Source: Brevibacterium sp. XM4083 (lineage in GTDB: Bacteria; Actinomycetota; Actinomycetes; Actinomycetales; Brevibacteriaceae). From it: 64,000 bases of DNA. This document shows, piece by piece, positions 49,144 through 57,934 of this stretch. The DNA lies in contig NZ_VFYR02000001.1 of assembly GCF_006489205.2 (NCBI RefSeq), forward strand, positions 836,554-900,553. The letters run 5' to 3'. Position numbers and translations under genes: made by a program. The notes below the pieces were generated by a model that was given only the letters and a program-made list of their open reading frames with translations, did not search any database and was not told where the DNA came from. Positions within the stretch are counted from its first letter, which is position 1, and each line of letters begins with the position of its first letter.

Positions 49144-50181
49144 TCAGAGCTTGCGCAGCTGCACTTTGCGGATCGTGTGGTCGGCGGACTTGTGGAGGAC
49201 GAGGTCGGCGCGGCCTCGGCTGGGCAGGACGTTCTCCCGCAGATTGGGGAAGTTGATCGAGTCCCAGATCTCGGTCGCCAGCGTCACCGCCTCGTCGTCG
49301 CTGAGCTTCGAGTACCGGTGGAAGTAGGAGTCGGGGTCCTGGAATGCGCCGTGCTTGAGCTTGAGGAAGCGGGAGACGTACCACTCGCGGATGTCCCGGG
49401 ATCGGGCATCGACGTAGACGGTGAAGTCGAAGTAGTCGCTCGTCGACAGGCCCACGGTGCCGTCGGGGCGGGGTCGGGCCGGCTGGAGGACGTTGAGGCC
49501 CTCGACGATGAGGACATCGGGGGAGCGGACGACCACCTCGGCGCCGGGAACGATGTCGTACGTGTGATGGGAGTACACGGGCGCGCGGACCTCGGGGGCA
49601 CCGGACTTCACGGCCGAGAGGAACCGGAGGAGCCGGCGGCGATCGTACGACTCGGGGAAACCCTTGCGTCCGCCGAGGTGGCGGCGTTCGAGTTCGGCAT
49701 TGGGGTAGAGGAAGCCGTCGGTGGTGATGAGCTCGACGCGCGGGGTGTCGGGCCACCGGGCGAGGAGTTCGCGGAGCACGCGCGCCGTCGTCGACTTGCC
49801 GACCGCGACCGACCCGGCGACGCCGATGACGAACGGGGTGCGCTTGGCATCCTGCGGTTCGAGGCCGAGCTCGTGGAGGGGGGAGAAGAACTCCCGCGTC
49901 ATCTGGTGCTTGCCCTGCCGGGCGGAGACGTAGAGGTTGAGCAGGCGGGAGAGCGGCAGGTAGACCTGGGCCACCTCGTCGAGGTCGATGCGATCGCCGA
50001 GGCCGCGCAGCCGCTCGATGTCACGCTGAGTCAGCGGCAGCGGCGTCGACTGCGCGAGCTTCCCCCACACCTCGCGGTCGAACTCCCAGAACGGCGAGCT
50101 CGGCTGGTCCTCGATCTTCTTCGCGGTGTTGAGTCCGGCGAGGCGGCGCGCACGGTCCAGCTGGGGGTCGACATGAGGCAT
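49144..50181 (-). CDS. coaA: Type I pantothenate kinase
   Basis: The 345-residue kinase phosphorylates pantothenate, the controlling step of CoA synthesis, and so complements panB-panC in this window. It has [23 protein letters not shown] near the N-terminus, P-loop [20 protein letters not shown] (~140), [17 protein letters not shown] (~170), [28 protein letters not shown] and the ending [18 protein letters not shown], as in mycobacterial CoaA. ATG 50181 is taken because CACAAT ends 7 nt upstream (leaderless); ATG 50205 is an alternative. Divergent from glmS. Confidence 0.93.
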   Translation of the reverse strand: MPHVDPQLDRARRLAGLNTAKKIEDQPSSPFWEFDREVWGKLAQSTPLPLTQRDIERLRGLGDRIDLDEVAQVYLPLSRLLNLYVSARQGKHQMTREFFSPLHELGLEPQDAKRTPFVIGVAGSVAVGKSTTARVLRELLARWPDTPRVELITTDGFLYPNAELERRHLGGRKGFPESYDRRRLLRFLSAVKSGAPEVRAPVYSHHTYDIVPGAEVVVRSPDVLIVEGLNVLQPARPRPDGTVGLSTSDYFDFTVYVDARSRDIREWYVSRFLKLKHGAFQDPDSYFHRYSKLSDDEAVTLATEIWDSINFPNLRENVLPSRGRADLVLHKSADHTIRKVQLRKL

Positions 50182-50306
50182 GGGGACAATTGTGTCATGC
50201 GTCATGTGAGATGCCGTGCGCACCCGGTCACCGGAAGTGTCCGCGCCGAGGTGGGGGAGGCGGTCGTCACGGCCGTGCGGTCGGGCGGTCGCCCCGGTGA
50301 GGTGCA

Positions 50307-50410
50307 CCGGTCACGTCCGCGTCGTGCAACCGCCTCACGCCCGTGTCGTGCGCCCGGTCACGGCTGCGCAGTGGGGCCGGTCACGCCCGCGCAGTGGGGG
50401 CGGTCACCTC
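50307..50410. repeat. 23-bp tandem repeat in the coaA-glmS divergent region
   Basis: Units start at 50307, 50330, 50354 and 50377, and a fifth is partial; most begin CCGGTCACG and end GCAGTGGGG or GTCGTGC. The array lies between the divergent starts of coaA and glmS, where promoters are expected. Confidence 0.75.
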
Positions 50411-50471
50411 GGCGGGAGGGCGGGGGACCCGGTGAGAGGTGGGCTTGACGCGGCCCAGTAAAATTCCTCTC

Positions 50472-52346
50472 ATGTGTGGAATCGTAGGTTATGTCTCCAG
50501 TGCGCCGGTCGCCGATGTCGACCATACTGCGCTCGACGTTGTGCTCGCCGGACTCAAACGGCTCGAATACCGAGGATATGACTCCGCTGGAGTCGCCCTC
50601 GTCACCCCCGATGGCGAACTCGCCACGGCGAAGAAGGCAGGCAAGCTCTCCAACCTGACCGATGACCTCGAGGCGAACGAGCTGCCGCTCGCGCAGACGG
50701 GCATCGGGCACACCAGGTGGGCGACCCACGGCGGACCGACCGACGTCAATGCCCACCCCCATGTCGCCGACGGAGGACGCCTCGCGCTCATCCACAACGG
50801 CATCATCGAGAACTTCGCGCAGCTCAAGGCTCCGCTCGTCGCCGAGGGCTTCGAGTTCACCTCGGAGACCGACACCGAGGTGGCCGCCGCGCAGCTCGCG
50901 AAGAACTACCGCGCCACCGGTGACCTCACCGCCGCGATGCGCGAGACCGCGCAGCAGCTCGAAGGCGCCTTCACTCTGCTCGCCGTCCACGCCGACCTGC
51001 CCGGCACCGTCGTTGCCGCGCGCCGCAATTCGCCGCTGGTCATCGGCCTCGGCGAGGGGGAGAACTTCCTCGGCTCCGACGTCGCCGCATTCATCGACTA
51101 CACGCGCACCGCCGTGGAGATCGGCCAGGACGAGGTCGTGACGATCACGCCCGACTCGGTCGTCATCACCGACCTCGCCGGCAAGGTCGTGCCCGGTGAG
51201 CAGTTCGAGGTCGACTGGGACACCGCCTCGGCGGAGAAGGGCGGATTCTCCTCCTTCATGGACAAGGAGATCCACGACCAGCCGCAGGCCGTCGGCGACA
51301 CCCTGCTCGGGCGCTTCGACACCGACGGCAAGCTCTCCCTCGACGAGATGAACATCGACGAGGCGGTCCTCAAGACGATCGACAAGATCGTCGTCGTCGC
51401 GTGCGGCACCGCCGCCTACGCCGGCCAGGTCGCGAAGTACGCGATCGAGCACTGGTGCCGGATCCCCGTCGAGGTCGAACTCGCCCACGAGTTCCGCTAC
51501 CGCGACCCCGTCGTCAACGAGAAGACGCTCATCGTCGCGATCTCCCAGTCGGGCGAGACGATGGACACGATCATGGCCGTCCGCCACGCCCGCCAGCAGG
51601 GCGCGAAGGTCATCGCGATCTGCAACACCTTCGGCTCGACGATCCCGCGCGAATCCGACGCCGTGCTCTACACGCACGCCGGACCGGAGATCGCCGTGGC
51701 CTCGACGAAGGCATTCCTCTCGCAGGTCGTCGCCTGCTACCTGCTCGGCCTCTACCTCGCGCAGCTGCGCGGGAACAAGTTCCGCGACGAGATCTCGCTC
51801 ATCCTCAAGGAGCTGCAGACGATCCCGGAGAAGATCCAGCGGATCCTCGACGAGGGCAAGGACCAGGTCCTCGAGCTCGCGCGGCGCAACGAGGACGTCG
51901 GCTCGGTGCTCTTCCTCGGCCGCCACGTCGGCTACCCGGTCGCGATGGAGGGTGCGCTCAAGCTCAAGGAGCTCGCCTACATCCACGCCGAGGGCTTCGC
52001 CGCCGGTGAGCTCAAGCACGGCCCGATCGCGCTCATCGACGACGGTCAGCTCGTCATCATCGTCGTGCCGTCGAAGCGCGGCCGCGACTCACTCCACGCG
52101 AAGGTGATCTCGAACATCCAGGAGGTCCGCGCCCGCGGTGCGAACACCGTGGTCATCGCCGAGGAGGGGGATGACGAGGTGCGCGAGTTCGCCTCCGAGG
52201 TCATCTACGTCCCCGAGACGACGACGCTCATGGCGCCGCTGCTGACCACCGTGCCGCTGCAGATCTTCGCGATGGAGCTCGCGACGGCGAAGGGACTCGA
52301 CGTCGACCAGCCCCGCAACCTCGCGAAGTCCGTCACCGTCGAATGA
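50472..52346 (+). CDS. glmS: Glutamine-fructose-6-phosphate aminotransferase
   Basis: The 624-residue enzyme makes glucosamine-6-phosphate from fructose-6-phosphate and glutamine. Cys2 of MCGIVGYV is the glutaminase nucleophile. LKRLEYRGYDSAG and GHTRWATHG complete that domain, and two SIS sugar-isomerase domains follow (VVACGTAAYAGQVAKY ~312, ISQSGETMDTI ~358, and EGALKLKELAYIHAEG ~500), ending in AKSVTVE. TAAAAT (50459-50464) ends 7 nt before the ATG, so the transcript is probably leaderless. I see no glmS ribozyme upstream. Confidence 0.97.
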   Translation: MCGIVGYVSSAPVADVDHTALDVVLAGLKRLEYRGYDSAGVALVTPDGELATAKKAGKLSNLTDDLEANELPLAQTGIGHTRWATHGGPTDVNAHPHVADGGRLALIHNGIIENFAQLKAPLVAEGFEFTSETDTEVAAAQLAKNYRATGDLTAAMRETAQQLEGAFTLLAVHADLPGTVVAARRNSPLVIGLGEGENFLGSDVAAFIDYTRTAVEIGQDEVVTITPDSVVITDLAGKVVPGEQFEVDWDTASAEKGGFSSFMDKEIHDQPQAVGDTLLGRFDTDGKLSLDEMNIDEAVLKTIDKIVVVACGTAAYAGQVAKYAIEHWCRIPVEVELAHEFRYRDPVVNEKTLIVAISQSGETMDTIMAVRHARQQGAKVIAICNTFGSTIPRESDAVLYTHAGPEIAVASTKAFLSQVVACYLLGLYLAQLRGNKFRDEISLILKELQTIPEKIQRILDEGKDQVLELARRNEDVGSVLFLGRHVGYPVAMEGALKLKELAYIHAEGFAAGELKHGPIALIDDGQLVIIVVPSKRGRDSLHAKVISNIQEVRARGANTVVIAEEGDDEVREFASEVIYVPETTTLMAPLLTTVPLQIFAMELATAKGLDVDQPRNLAKSVTVE

Positions 52347-52352
52347 CGCATC

Positions 52353-52391
52353 CTCGAGCCCGGGCCGCGCATGGTGCGGCCCGGGCTCGAG
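52353..52391 (+). terminator. Hairpin terminator after glmS
   Basis: A perfect 16-bp stem (CTCGAGCCCGGGCCGC and its complement) with a 7-nt loop starts 6 nt after the stop codon. There is no T-run. Confidence 0.7.
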
Positions 52392-52458
52392 TCGCACCGG
52401 AGAACGGTCGCACGGCTCGCATGTGAGCCGCACTGGAGAACTGTCGCACTGGAGAACG
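52391..52458. repeat. Three copies of a 16-bp unit before acpS
   Basis: GTCGCACCGGAGAACG (52391), GCCGCACTGGAGAACT (52427) and GTCGCACTGGAGAACG (52443) are close copies. The last two are directly adjacent. Confidence 0.7.
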
Positions 52459-52467
52459 GGGGAGGCC

Positions 52468-52890
52468 ATGGCCATTCTGGGAATCGGCACCGATATCGCC
52501 GATGTGCCGCGCTTCGCTGAGCACATCGAACGCGTGCCGGAACTCCTCGACCGTCTCCTCACCCCCGCCGAACAGCTCAAACGCAACGGGAAGCGCCGCA
52601 CGGACGCCTCCCTGGCGGCGCGGTTCTCCGCGAAGGAGGCGCTGAAGAAGGCGATCGGGTTCCCCGGATGGCTGCCGTGGCAGTCCGCCGAGGTGGTCCC
52701 CGCCCGCTCCGGTGCCCCCTCGTTCCGCCTGCGCGGGCTCGTCCTCGAGCACTTCCGCCTCATCGGCGGCACGAACCTCCACCTCTCGATCACCCACGAC
52801 GCGAACGTGACGATGACCTTCGTCATCGCCGAGGGTGAGGGGCCCTCGCTCAGCCCCGGCGTCGAGTGGGACGCGAACCACTTCGGCTAG
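52468..52890 (+). CDS. acpS: Holo-[acyl-carrier-protein] synthase
   Basis: The 140-residue enzyme transfers phosphopantetheine from CoA to acyl carrier protein. It has the AcpS motifs GIGTDIADVPRF (metal-binding Asp8, ~5-16), ARFSAKEALKKAIG (~52-65) and LHLSITHDANVTMTFVIAE. GGGGGAGG lies just before ATG 52468. It uses CoA whose synthesis genes coaA, panB and panC are in the same window. It sits between glmS and nnrD as in many actinobacteria. Confidence 0.94.
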   Translation: MAILGIGTDIADVPRFAEHIERVPELLDRLLTPAEQLKRNGKRRTDASLAARFSAKEALKKAIGFPGWLPWQSAEVVPARSGAPSFRLRGLVLEHFRLIGGTNLHLSITHDANVTMTFVIAEGEGPSLSPGVEWDANHFG

Positions 52891-52991
52891 TCGCCGGACC
52901 TGGCGCCCGCGCCCCCGGCGCCCGGCAGTGCGCAAGCGCATCCAGGCCCGGCTCAGTCCCGCGGTCCCGGCCGGAGCCACCGAATCGAGGT

Positions 52992-53032
52992 CGCAGAGTG
53001 TCGATTTCGGACTCGCACATCGACACTCTGCG
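52992..53032. repeat. Perfect 14-bp palindrome before the M20 gene
   Basis: CGCAGAGTGTCGAT (52992-53005) and ATCGACACTCTGCG (53019-53032) are perfect arms. After one T-T mismatch the stem extends by two G-C pairs. It lies between acpS and the promoter of the amidohydrolase gene. Confidence 0.75.
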
Positions 53033-53081
53033 TCCGGAAAACGGTCCAGGCGCCCGCCGCGCGGAGGAATAGACTCGTCCC

Positions 53082-54383
53082 ATGACCTCCGCCGCCGACC
53101 CCCGCGACCTCGAGTCTCCCGCGTCCACCACCTCGGCGCCCCTCCCGTCCACCACCCCGGCGGGCCTCCCCACCCCCGCCGACGCCGCGGCCATCGCCGG
53201 CGACCTCGTCGCCCTGCGCCGCGCCCTCCACGCGAATCCGGAGGTCGGCCTCGACCTGCCCGCGACGCAGGCCCTCGTCAGGGACGCCATCGCCGATCTC
53301 GACATCGAGCTCACCGAAGGCCACGCGCTGTCCTCCCTCGTCGCCGTCCTCCGCGGCGGCAAGCGCACTGAGGACGCGACCGGCGTCGTGCCCGCAGTCC
53401 TCCTCCGCGGTGACATGGACGCCCTCCCCATCACCGAGGCGACCGGCTTCGACTTCGCCGCGACGAACGGGAACATGCACGCGTGCGGCCACGACCTCCA
53501 CACCGCCGGACTCGTCGGGGCGCTGAGACTCCTCCACGACACGCGCGCCGAGCTGCCCGGTGACGTCGTCGTCATGTTCCAACCCGGTGAAGAGGGCTAC
53601 GACGGTGCCGGGCGGATGCTCGACGAAGGCGTCCTCGACGCGGCCGGACCGCGGGTCAAAGCCGCCTACGGCATCCATGTCTCCGCTGATCAGGACCTCG
53701 GCGTCGGCTCCTCCCGGCGGGGGTCGTACATGGCGGCGTTCGCGAAGATGACGATCACCGTCCGCGGGCTCGGCACGCACGCCTCCCGCCCGGCCAGCGG
53801 CCGCGACCCGATCGAGGTCGGGGCGATGCTCGTCGGCCAGCTCCAGGAGTACGTCACCCGCCGCTTCGACATCTTCGACCCCATCGTCGTCACCGTCGGC
53901 CAGTTCAACGGCGGCACCGCCCCCAACGTCATCCCCGACTTCGCCACCCTCGTCGTCAGCGTGCGCACGTTCTCCGACGAGGTGACGACCCGCGCCGAGG
54001 CGGAGCTGCCTCATCTCGTCACCACGCTCGTCGCCGCGCACGGGCTCGAAGCCGAGGTCGACTACGAGCGGATCCTCCCGCCGACGATCAACGACGACGC
54101 CGAGGCGGACTTCTTCCTCGCGACCTTCGCCGACCTCTTCGGGGCCGACCGCACCGTCACCAGGGCGAACCCGCTGCCGGGGTCCGAGGACTTCTCCCGC
54201 GTGCTCGCCGAGGTGCCGGGCGCCTACGGGCACTTCGGCGTCGCCCTGCCCACCCTGCCCGTCGCCGAGCGCGAGGCCAACCACTCACCGCGTGCCCGGC
54301 ACAGCGACGAGGGCCTGGCCGACCAGGCGCTCTTCCTCGCCCATCTCGCCGGGCGGAAGCTCGCGCAGCTGGCGGGGGAGTGA
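53082..54383 (+). CDS. M20-family amidohydrolase (hippurate hydrolase-like)
   Basis: The 433-residue metallopeptidase has the M20D features: RRALHANPEVGLDLPATQ (~45), LRGDMDALPITEATG with metal ligands (~108), MHACGHDLHTAGLVGAL (~131), the FQPGEEGYDGAGRML motif with catalytic Glu (~167), a dimerisation domain (THASRPASGRDPI) and a C-terminal SEDFSRVLAEVPG ligand segment. It should hydrolyse N-acyl amino acids or related amides. TAGACT (53070-53075) ends 6 nt before the ATG, consistent with a leaderless mRNA. It is inserted between acpS and nnrD. Confidence 0.87.
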   Translation: MTSAADPRDLESPASTTSAPLPSTTPAGLPTPADAAAIAGDLVALRRALHANPEVGLDLPATQALVRDAIADLDIELTEGHALSSLVAVLRGGKRTEDATGVVPAVLLRGDMDALPITEATGFDFAATNGNMHACGHDLHTAGLVGALRLLHDTRAELPGDVVVMFQPGEEGYDGAGRMLDEGVLDAAGPRVKAAYGIHVSADQDLGVGSSRRGSYMAAFAKMTITVRGLGTHASRPASGRDPIEVGAMLVGQLQEYVTRRFDIFDPIVVTVGQFNGGTAPNVIPDFATLVVSVRTFSDEVTTRAEAELPHLVTTLVAAHGLEAEVDYERILPPTINDDAEADFFLATFADLFGADRTVTRANPLPGSEDFSRVLAEVPGAYGHFGVALPTLPVAEREANHSPRARHSDEGLADQALFLAHLAGRKLAQLAGE

Positions 54384-54390
54384 GCCGACG

Positions 54391-55923
54391 ATGAGCACGT
54401 TCGCGTATCCGAGTCAGGTGATCAGGGACGCCGAGGTGCCCCTCCTCGAGGCCGGCGTCCCACTCATGGCTCGCGCGGCCGGGGCCCTCGCACGGTATGC
54501 CGCGCAGACCCTGCGCTCCGCGCGCGGACAGGTCGCCGGAGCCCGGGTGTGCGTGCTCGCCGGACCCGGCAACAACGCCGGCGACGCGCTCTTCGCCGCC
54601 GCCGCTCTGGCCCGCCGCGGGGCCCTCGTCGAGGTCATCACCCTCTTCGACCGCACACATGTCGAGGGACTGACCGCCGCACAGCGTGCGGGTGCCGATG
54701 TCCTCGCCGCCGGTGAGGACGCCCACACCGAGGCGCTCACCGCACTCGATCGCGCCGACCTCGTCCTCGACGGCATCCTCGGCACGGGTGGTCGGCGCGG
54801 ACTGCCGGGCCCCGTCACCGCGCTCATCCGCAACTGGCGGGCCGGCGATCCGACCGGTGCCGTCATCGCCGTCGATGTCCCCTCCGACCTCGACACCTCC
54901 GCCGACACAGCGCCCGACACCCGCATCCACGCCGACGCGACGCTCACCTTCGGCGGACTCAAGGCCGACCTCGTCGACCCCCGCGCCGCCGCCTTCACCG
55001 GGGCCGTCGATGTCGTCGACATCGGGCTCGATCTCGACCCCGCCGAGGCGGTCGCCGAGGTCCTCGACATCGGTGACCTCATCGCCGAGTTCCCTCGTCC
55101 CATCGCCGCCGATCACAAGTACTCCCGGGGGGTCCTCGGCGTCGTCGCGGGGTCCGCGATGTACCCGGGCGCGGGCGTGCTCACCTCGGGTGCGGCGGTG
55201 AACACGGCCGCCGGGATGGTCCGCTACCTCGGTGACGGCGAGGTCGGGGACCGGATCCTCGACCGGCACGCCGAGGTGGTCCTCGCCGCCGGTCGCATCG
55301 ACGCCCTCGTCGTCGGGTCAGGGGATCCCGAGCAGGGGTTCGTCGAGGCCGCGCTCGGCGCGATCGCGGAGACGACGGTGCCGCTCGTCCTCGACGCCGG
55401 TGCCCTCGACCTCGTCGGACACGACGAGCCCGATGCGAACCGACCGGTCGTCCTCACCCCGCACGCGGGTGAGCTCTCCCGCCTGCTCAGCCGCCTCCTC
55501 GGCGAGATCATCACCTCCCGGCGGGTCGCGGCCGACCCCCTCCACTGGGCGCGGAAGGCCGCGGCGGTGACCGGGCACGTCGTCCTCCTCAAGGGCGCGC
55601 AGACGGTCATCGCGTGTCCCGACGGCTTCGCGGTTCTCCCGTCGCCGGGGCCGGCGAGCCTCGCGACGGCCGGGTCCGGCGACGTCCTCACCGGCATCAT
55701 CGGCACCCTGCTCGCCGCGGCGCAGGCTGGGCGGCGGACCCGTGGCGACGACGGGCCGCTGCCTGCGCGCGCCGCCGCGCACACGGCCGGCCTCGGCGTG
55801 CTGCTCCACAATGCGGCCGGGGAGGTGTCGATCAACGCCGAACAGCTCGTCGCCGCCACCGGCACGGTGACGACCGCCCTCGTCCACGGACCCGAGGCCG
55901 CGGACGGTATCCTTGTCCAGTGA
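54391..55923 (+). CDS. nnrD: Bifunctional NAD(P)HX epimerase/dehydratase
   Basis: The 510-residue protein repairs hydrated NAD(P)H. The N-terminal YjeF_N epimerase domain (YPSQVIRDAEVPLLEAGVPLM; VLAGPGNNAGDALFAAAAL ~55; VIAVDVPSDLDTS ~165) is fused to a C-terminal ribokinase-like ADP-dependent dehydratase domain (KYSRGVLGVVAGSAMYPGAG ~245; LTPHAGELSRLL ~355; TAGSGDVLTGIIGTLLAA ~430). Start ATG 54391 follows the M20 stop by 7 nt. Its end overlaps alr. Confidence 0.92.
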   Translation: MSTFAYPSQVIRDAEVPLLEAGVPLMARAAGALARYAAQTLRSARGQVAGARVCVLAGPGNNAGDALFAAAALARRGALVEVITLFDRTHVEGLTAAQRAGADVLAAGEDAHTEALTALDRADLVLDGILGTGGRRGLPGPVTALIRNWRAGDPTGAVIAVDVPSDLDTSADTAPDTRIHADATLTFGGLKADLVDPRAAAFTGAVDVVDIGLDLDPAEAVAEVLDIGDLIAEFPRPIAADHKYSRGVLGVVAGSAMYPGAGVLTSGAAVNTAAGMVRYLGDGEVGDRILDRHAEVVLAAGRIDALVVGSGDPEQGFVEAALGAIAETTVPLVLDAGALDLVGHDEPDANRPVVLTPHAGELSRLLSRLLGEIITSRRVAADPLHWARKAAAVTGHVVLLKGAQTVIACPDGFAVLPSPGPASLATAGSGDVLTGIIGTLLAAAQAGRRTRGDDGPLPARAAAHTAGLGVLLHNAAGEVSINAEQLVAATGTVTTALVHGPEAADGILVQ

Positions 55924-57170
55924 CTTCACGCGAATCCCAGGGCTCTGTCGTCAGAGCTGAGATCGATGCGGCCGCCCTGCGCGCCAACGCCGCCGTCCTC
56001 GCTGCGGGAATCGCGCCGGCCAGACTCAAATGCGTCGTCAAGGCCAACGCGTACGGGCACGGCGTCGACATCGTCGCGACCGCCCTCCACGCCGCCGGAC
56101 ACCGCGAATTCTGCGTCGCCACCCTTGATGAGGCGCTGCATCTGCGCGGCCTCCTCGGCCCCGACGCGAACATCATGGCCTGGCTCTACGGTCCCGAATC
56201 CGATCTCGACGCCCCCCTGCACGCCGACATCGCTCTCGGCGTGTCCACGCTCGGGGCCCTCGACCGGATCCTCGAGGCGACCGCGCGGACGGGCACGACC
56301 GCGCGGATCCACCTCAAGATCGACAGCGGTCTCGGGCGCAACGGGCTGACCCCCGACGATGTCGCCGACGTGCTCGCCACACTCAGGGACTACGCCGCCG
56401 TGGACCGCCCCCGCCTCGTCGTCGCCGGAATCATGAGCCACTTCGCAGTCGCCGACGAACCCGACCGTCCCGAAACCGCGCAGCAGCAGCAGGTCTTCGA
56501 CGCCGTGCGCGACGATCTCGTCGCCGTCCTCGACGCCGCCGGCGGTCGCCTCGGTGAGGCATCTGACCTCGACATCCACATCGCGAACTCCCCGGCCGCG
56601 CTCACCCTGCGGCCCGTGCCCGGCACCGCGGCCCGGGTCGGGCTCGCCCTCTACGGGCTCTCTCCGCTCGAGGACCGGTCGGCTCGCGACCTCGGGCTCA
56701 CCCCGGTCATGCGCCTCGTCTCGGAGGTCGTCAACCTCAAAGACATCCCCGCAGGTCACGGGGCCTCCTACGGACTGACATACACCGCGGAGACCGACAC
56801 GCGGTTCGCCCTCGTGCCCGGCGGCTACGGCGACGGCCTGCCGCGGTCGGCGTCGAACCGCGCAGCGGTGACGATCCGCGGGCAGCGCTTCCCCGTCATC
56901 GGGCGCATCGCGATGGACCAGTTCATCGTCGACGTCGGCGACGCCGAGGTGGCTGTCGGCGACGAGGTCGTCATCTTCGGTCCCGACGGCCCGAGCGCCG
57001 ACGAATGGGGAGCGTGGGCGGACACGATCAACTACGAGATCGTCACCCGCATCAGCGCCCGCGTCGACCGCCTCGGCGTCGACGTCACCCGTGCCGATGT
57101 CGACGTCGACGGCAGCGGCGTCTCCGACAGCGGGACGGACATCGCCGGCGGGCGTGAGGGGGCGGCATGA
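55920..57170 (+). CDS. alr: Alanine racemase
   Basis: The 416-residue PLP enzyme makes D-alanine for peptidoglycan. The PLP lysine is in VVKANAYGHG (~residue 40). Other landmarks are MSHFAVADEPD, ANSPAAL, GLALYGLSP and the catalytic-Tyr loop YGDGLPRSASNRA, with IAMDQFIVD (~345). The GTG start overlaps the nnrD stop. TATCCT (55908-55913) ends 6 nt before it, so alr may also have its own leaderless promoter inside nnrD. A short low-complexity tail follows the catalytic core. Confidence 0.95.
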   Translation: MTSRESQGSVVRAEIDAAALRANAAVLAAGIAPARLKCVVKANAYGHGVDIVATALHAAGHREFCVATLDEALHLRGLLGPDANIMAWLYGPESDLDAPLHADIALGVSTLGALDRILEATARTGTTARIHLKIDSGLGRNGLTPDDVADVLATLRDYAAVDRPRLVVAGIMSHFAVADEPDRPETAQQQQVFDAVRDDLVAVLDAAGGRLGEASDLDIHIANSPAALTLRPVPGTAARVGLALYGLSPLEDRSARDLGLTPVMRLVSEVVNLKDIPAGHGASYGLTYTAETDTRFALVPGGYGDGLPRSASNRAAVTIRGQRFPVIGRIAMDQFIVDVGDAEVAVGDEVVIFGPDGPSADEWGAWADTINYEIVTRISARVDRLGVDVTRADVDVDGSGVSDSGTDIAGGREGAA

Positions 57171-57922
57171 GAATTCGCGTCACCTCCCTGGAGCGGATGC
57201 GCACCCTCGCCGAGGCGGTCGCCGGGCAGCTGCGCGCCGGTGACCTGCTCATCCTCACCGGCAATCTCGGGGCGGGGAAGACGACGTTCACGCAGTCCCT
57301 CGGTCGCGGCCTCGGGGTGGCGGGGCGGATCACCTCGCCGACGTTCGTCATCGCCCGGGAGCATCCGTCGACGCACGGCGGGCCGGCGCTCGTCCACGTC
57401 GATGCCTACCGCCTCGGAGCCGCCGAGGAGCTCTCCGACCTCGACCTCGACTCGGAGCTCGAGGACTCGGTGACCGTCGTCGAGTGGGGCGAGGGACTGG
57501 CCGAGCAGCTGAGTGCCGACTACCTCGATCTCACGATCACCCATGCCGACAGTGCCGCCGGTGCTGGTGCGGACAGTGCTGCGGCGAAGGATGCGTCCGC
57601 GGACGACGCCGATTCCGCGGACGGCGGAGTGGGCAACGCCGGTGCGGGCGACACCGAGGCGACCGGCGACTTCGACCTCGACGATCCTGCCGATGACGAC
57701 TACCTCGTCGACGAGAACCGCACCGTCGACATCGTCGGCCACGGGCCCGGATGGGAGCGCCGCCTCAGCGATCTTGTCACAGTGATCCGCACCGCCGGAT
57801 TCGACGTCGCCGATGGGCCCGGGGATGTCGCCGGTGCTCCCGGGGACGACGGGCCGGCCCACAGGCGCGACGAATCCACCCGCGGGTCCGGCGACGCCGA
57901 CCGCGGGGACGACGGGTCGTAA
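57167..57922 (+). CDS. tsaE: t6A synthesis ATPase TsaE with acidic C-terminal extension
   Basis: TsaE is the ATPase of the TsaB-TsaD-TsaE complex that makes t6A37 in tRNA. The P-loop LTGNLGAGKTTFTQSL (~30), SPTFVIAREH (~62), HVDAYRL (~80) and EWGEGLAEQL (~110) are canonical. The normal fold ends near residue 128 with LDLTITH. It is followed by about 60 acidic, Ala/Asp/Gly-rich residues, a short conserved-looking segment with RTVDIVGHGPGWERRL, and another acidic tail, for a total of 251 residues against a usual ~150-170. ATGA overlap with alr. Confidence 0.92.
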   Translation: MRIRVTSLERMRTLAEAVAGQLRAGDLLILTGNLGAGKTTFTQSLGRGLGVAGRITSPTFVIAREHPSTHGGPALVHVDAYRLGAAEELSDLDLDSELEDSVTVVEWGEGLAEQLSADYLDLTITHADSAAGAGADSAAAKDASADDADSADGGVGNAGAGDTEATGDFDLDDPADDDYLVDENRTVDIVGHGPGWERRLSDLVTVIRTAGFDVADGPGDVAGAPGDDGPAHRRDESTRGSGDADRGDDGS

Positions 57923-57934
57923 GGAGGAGCACGC

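Noticed and set aside
50182..50471. glmS ribozyme upstream of glmS
   Set aside because: No ribozyme core is recognisable, and the predicted transcript start lies only about 8 nt before the ATG.
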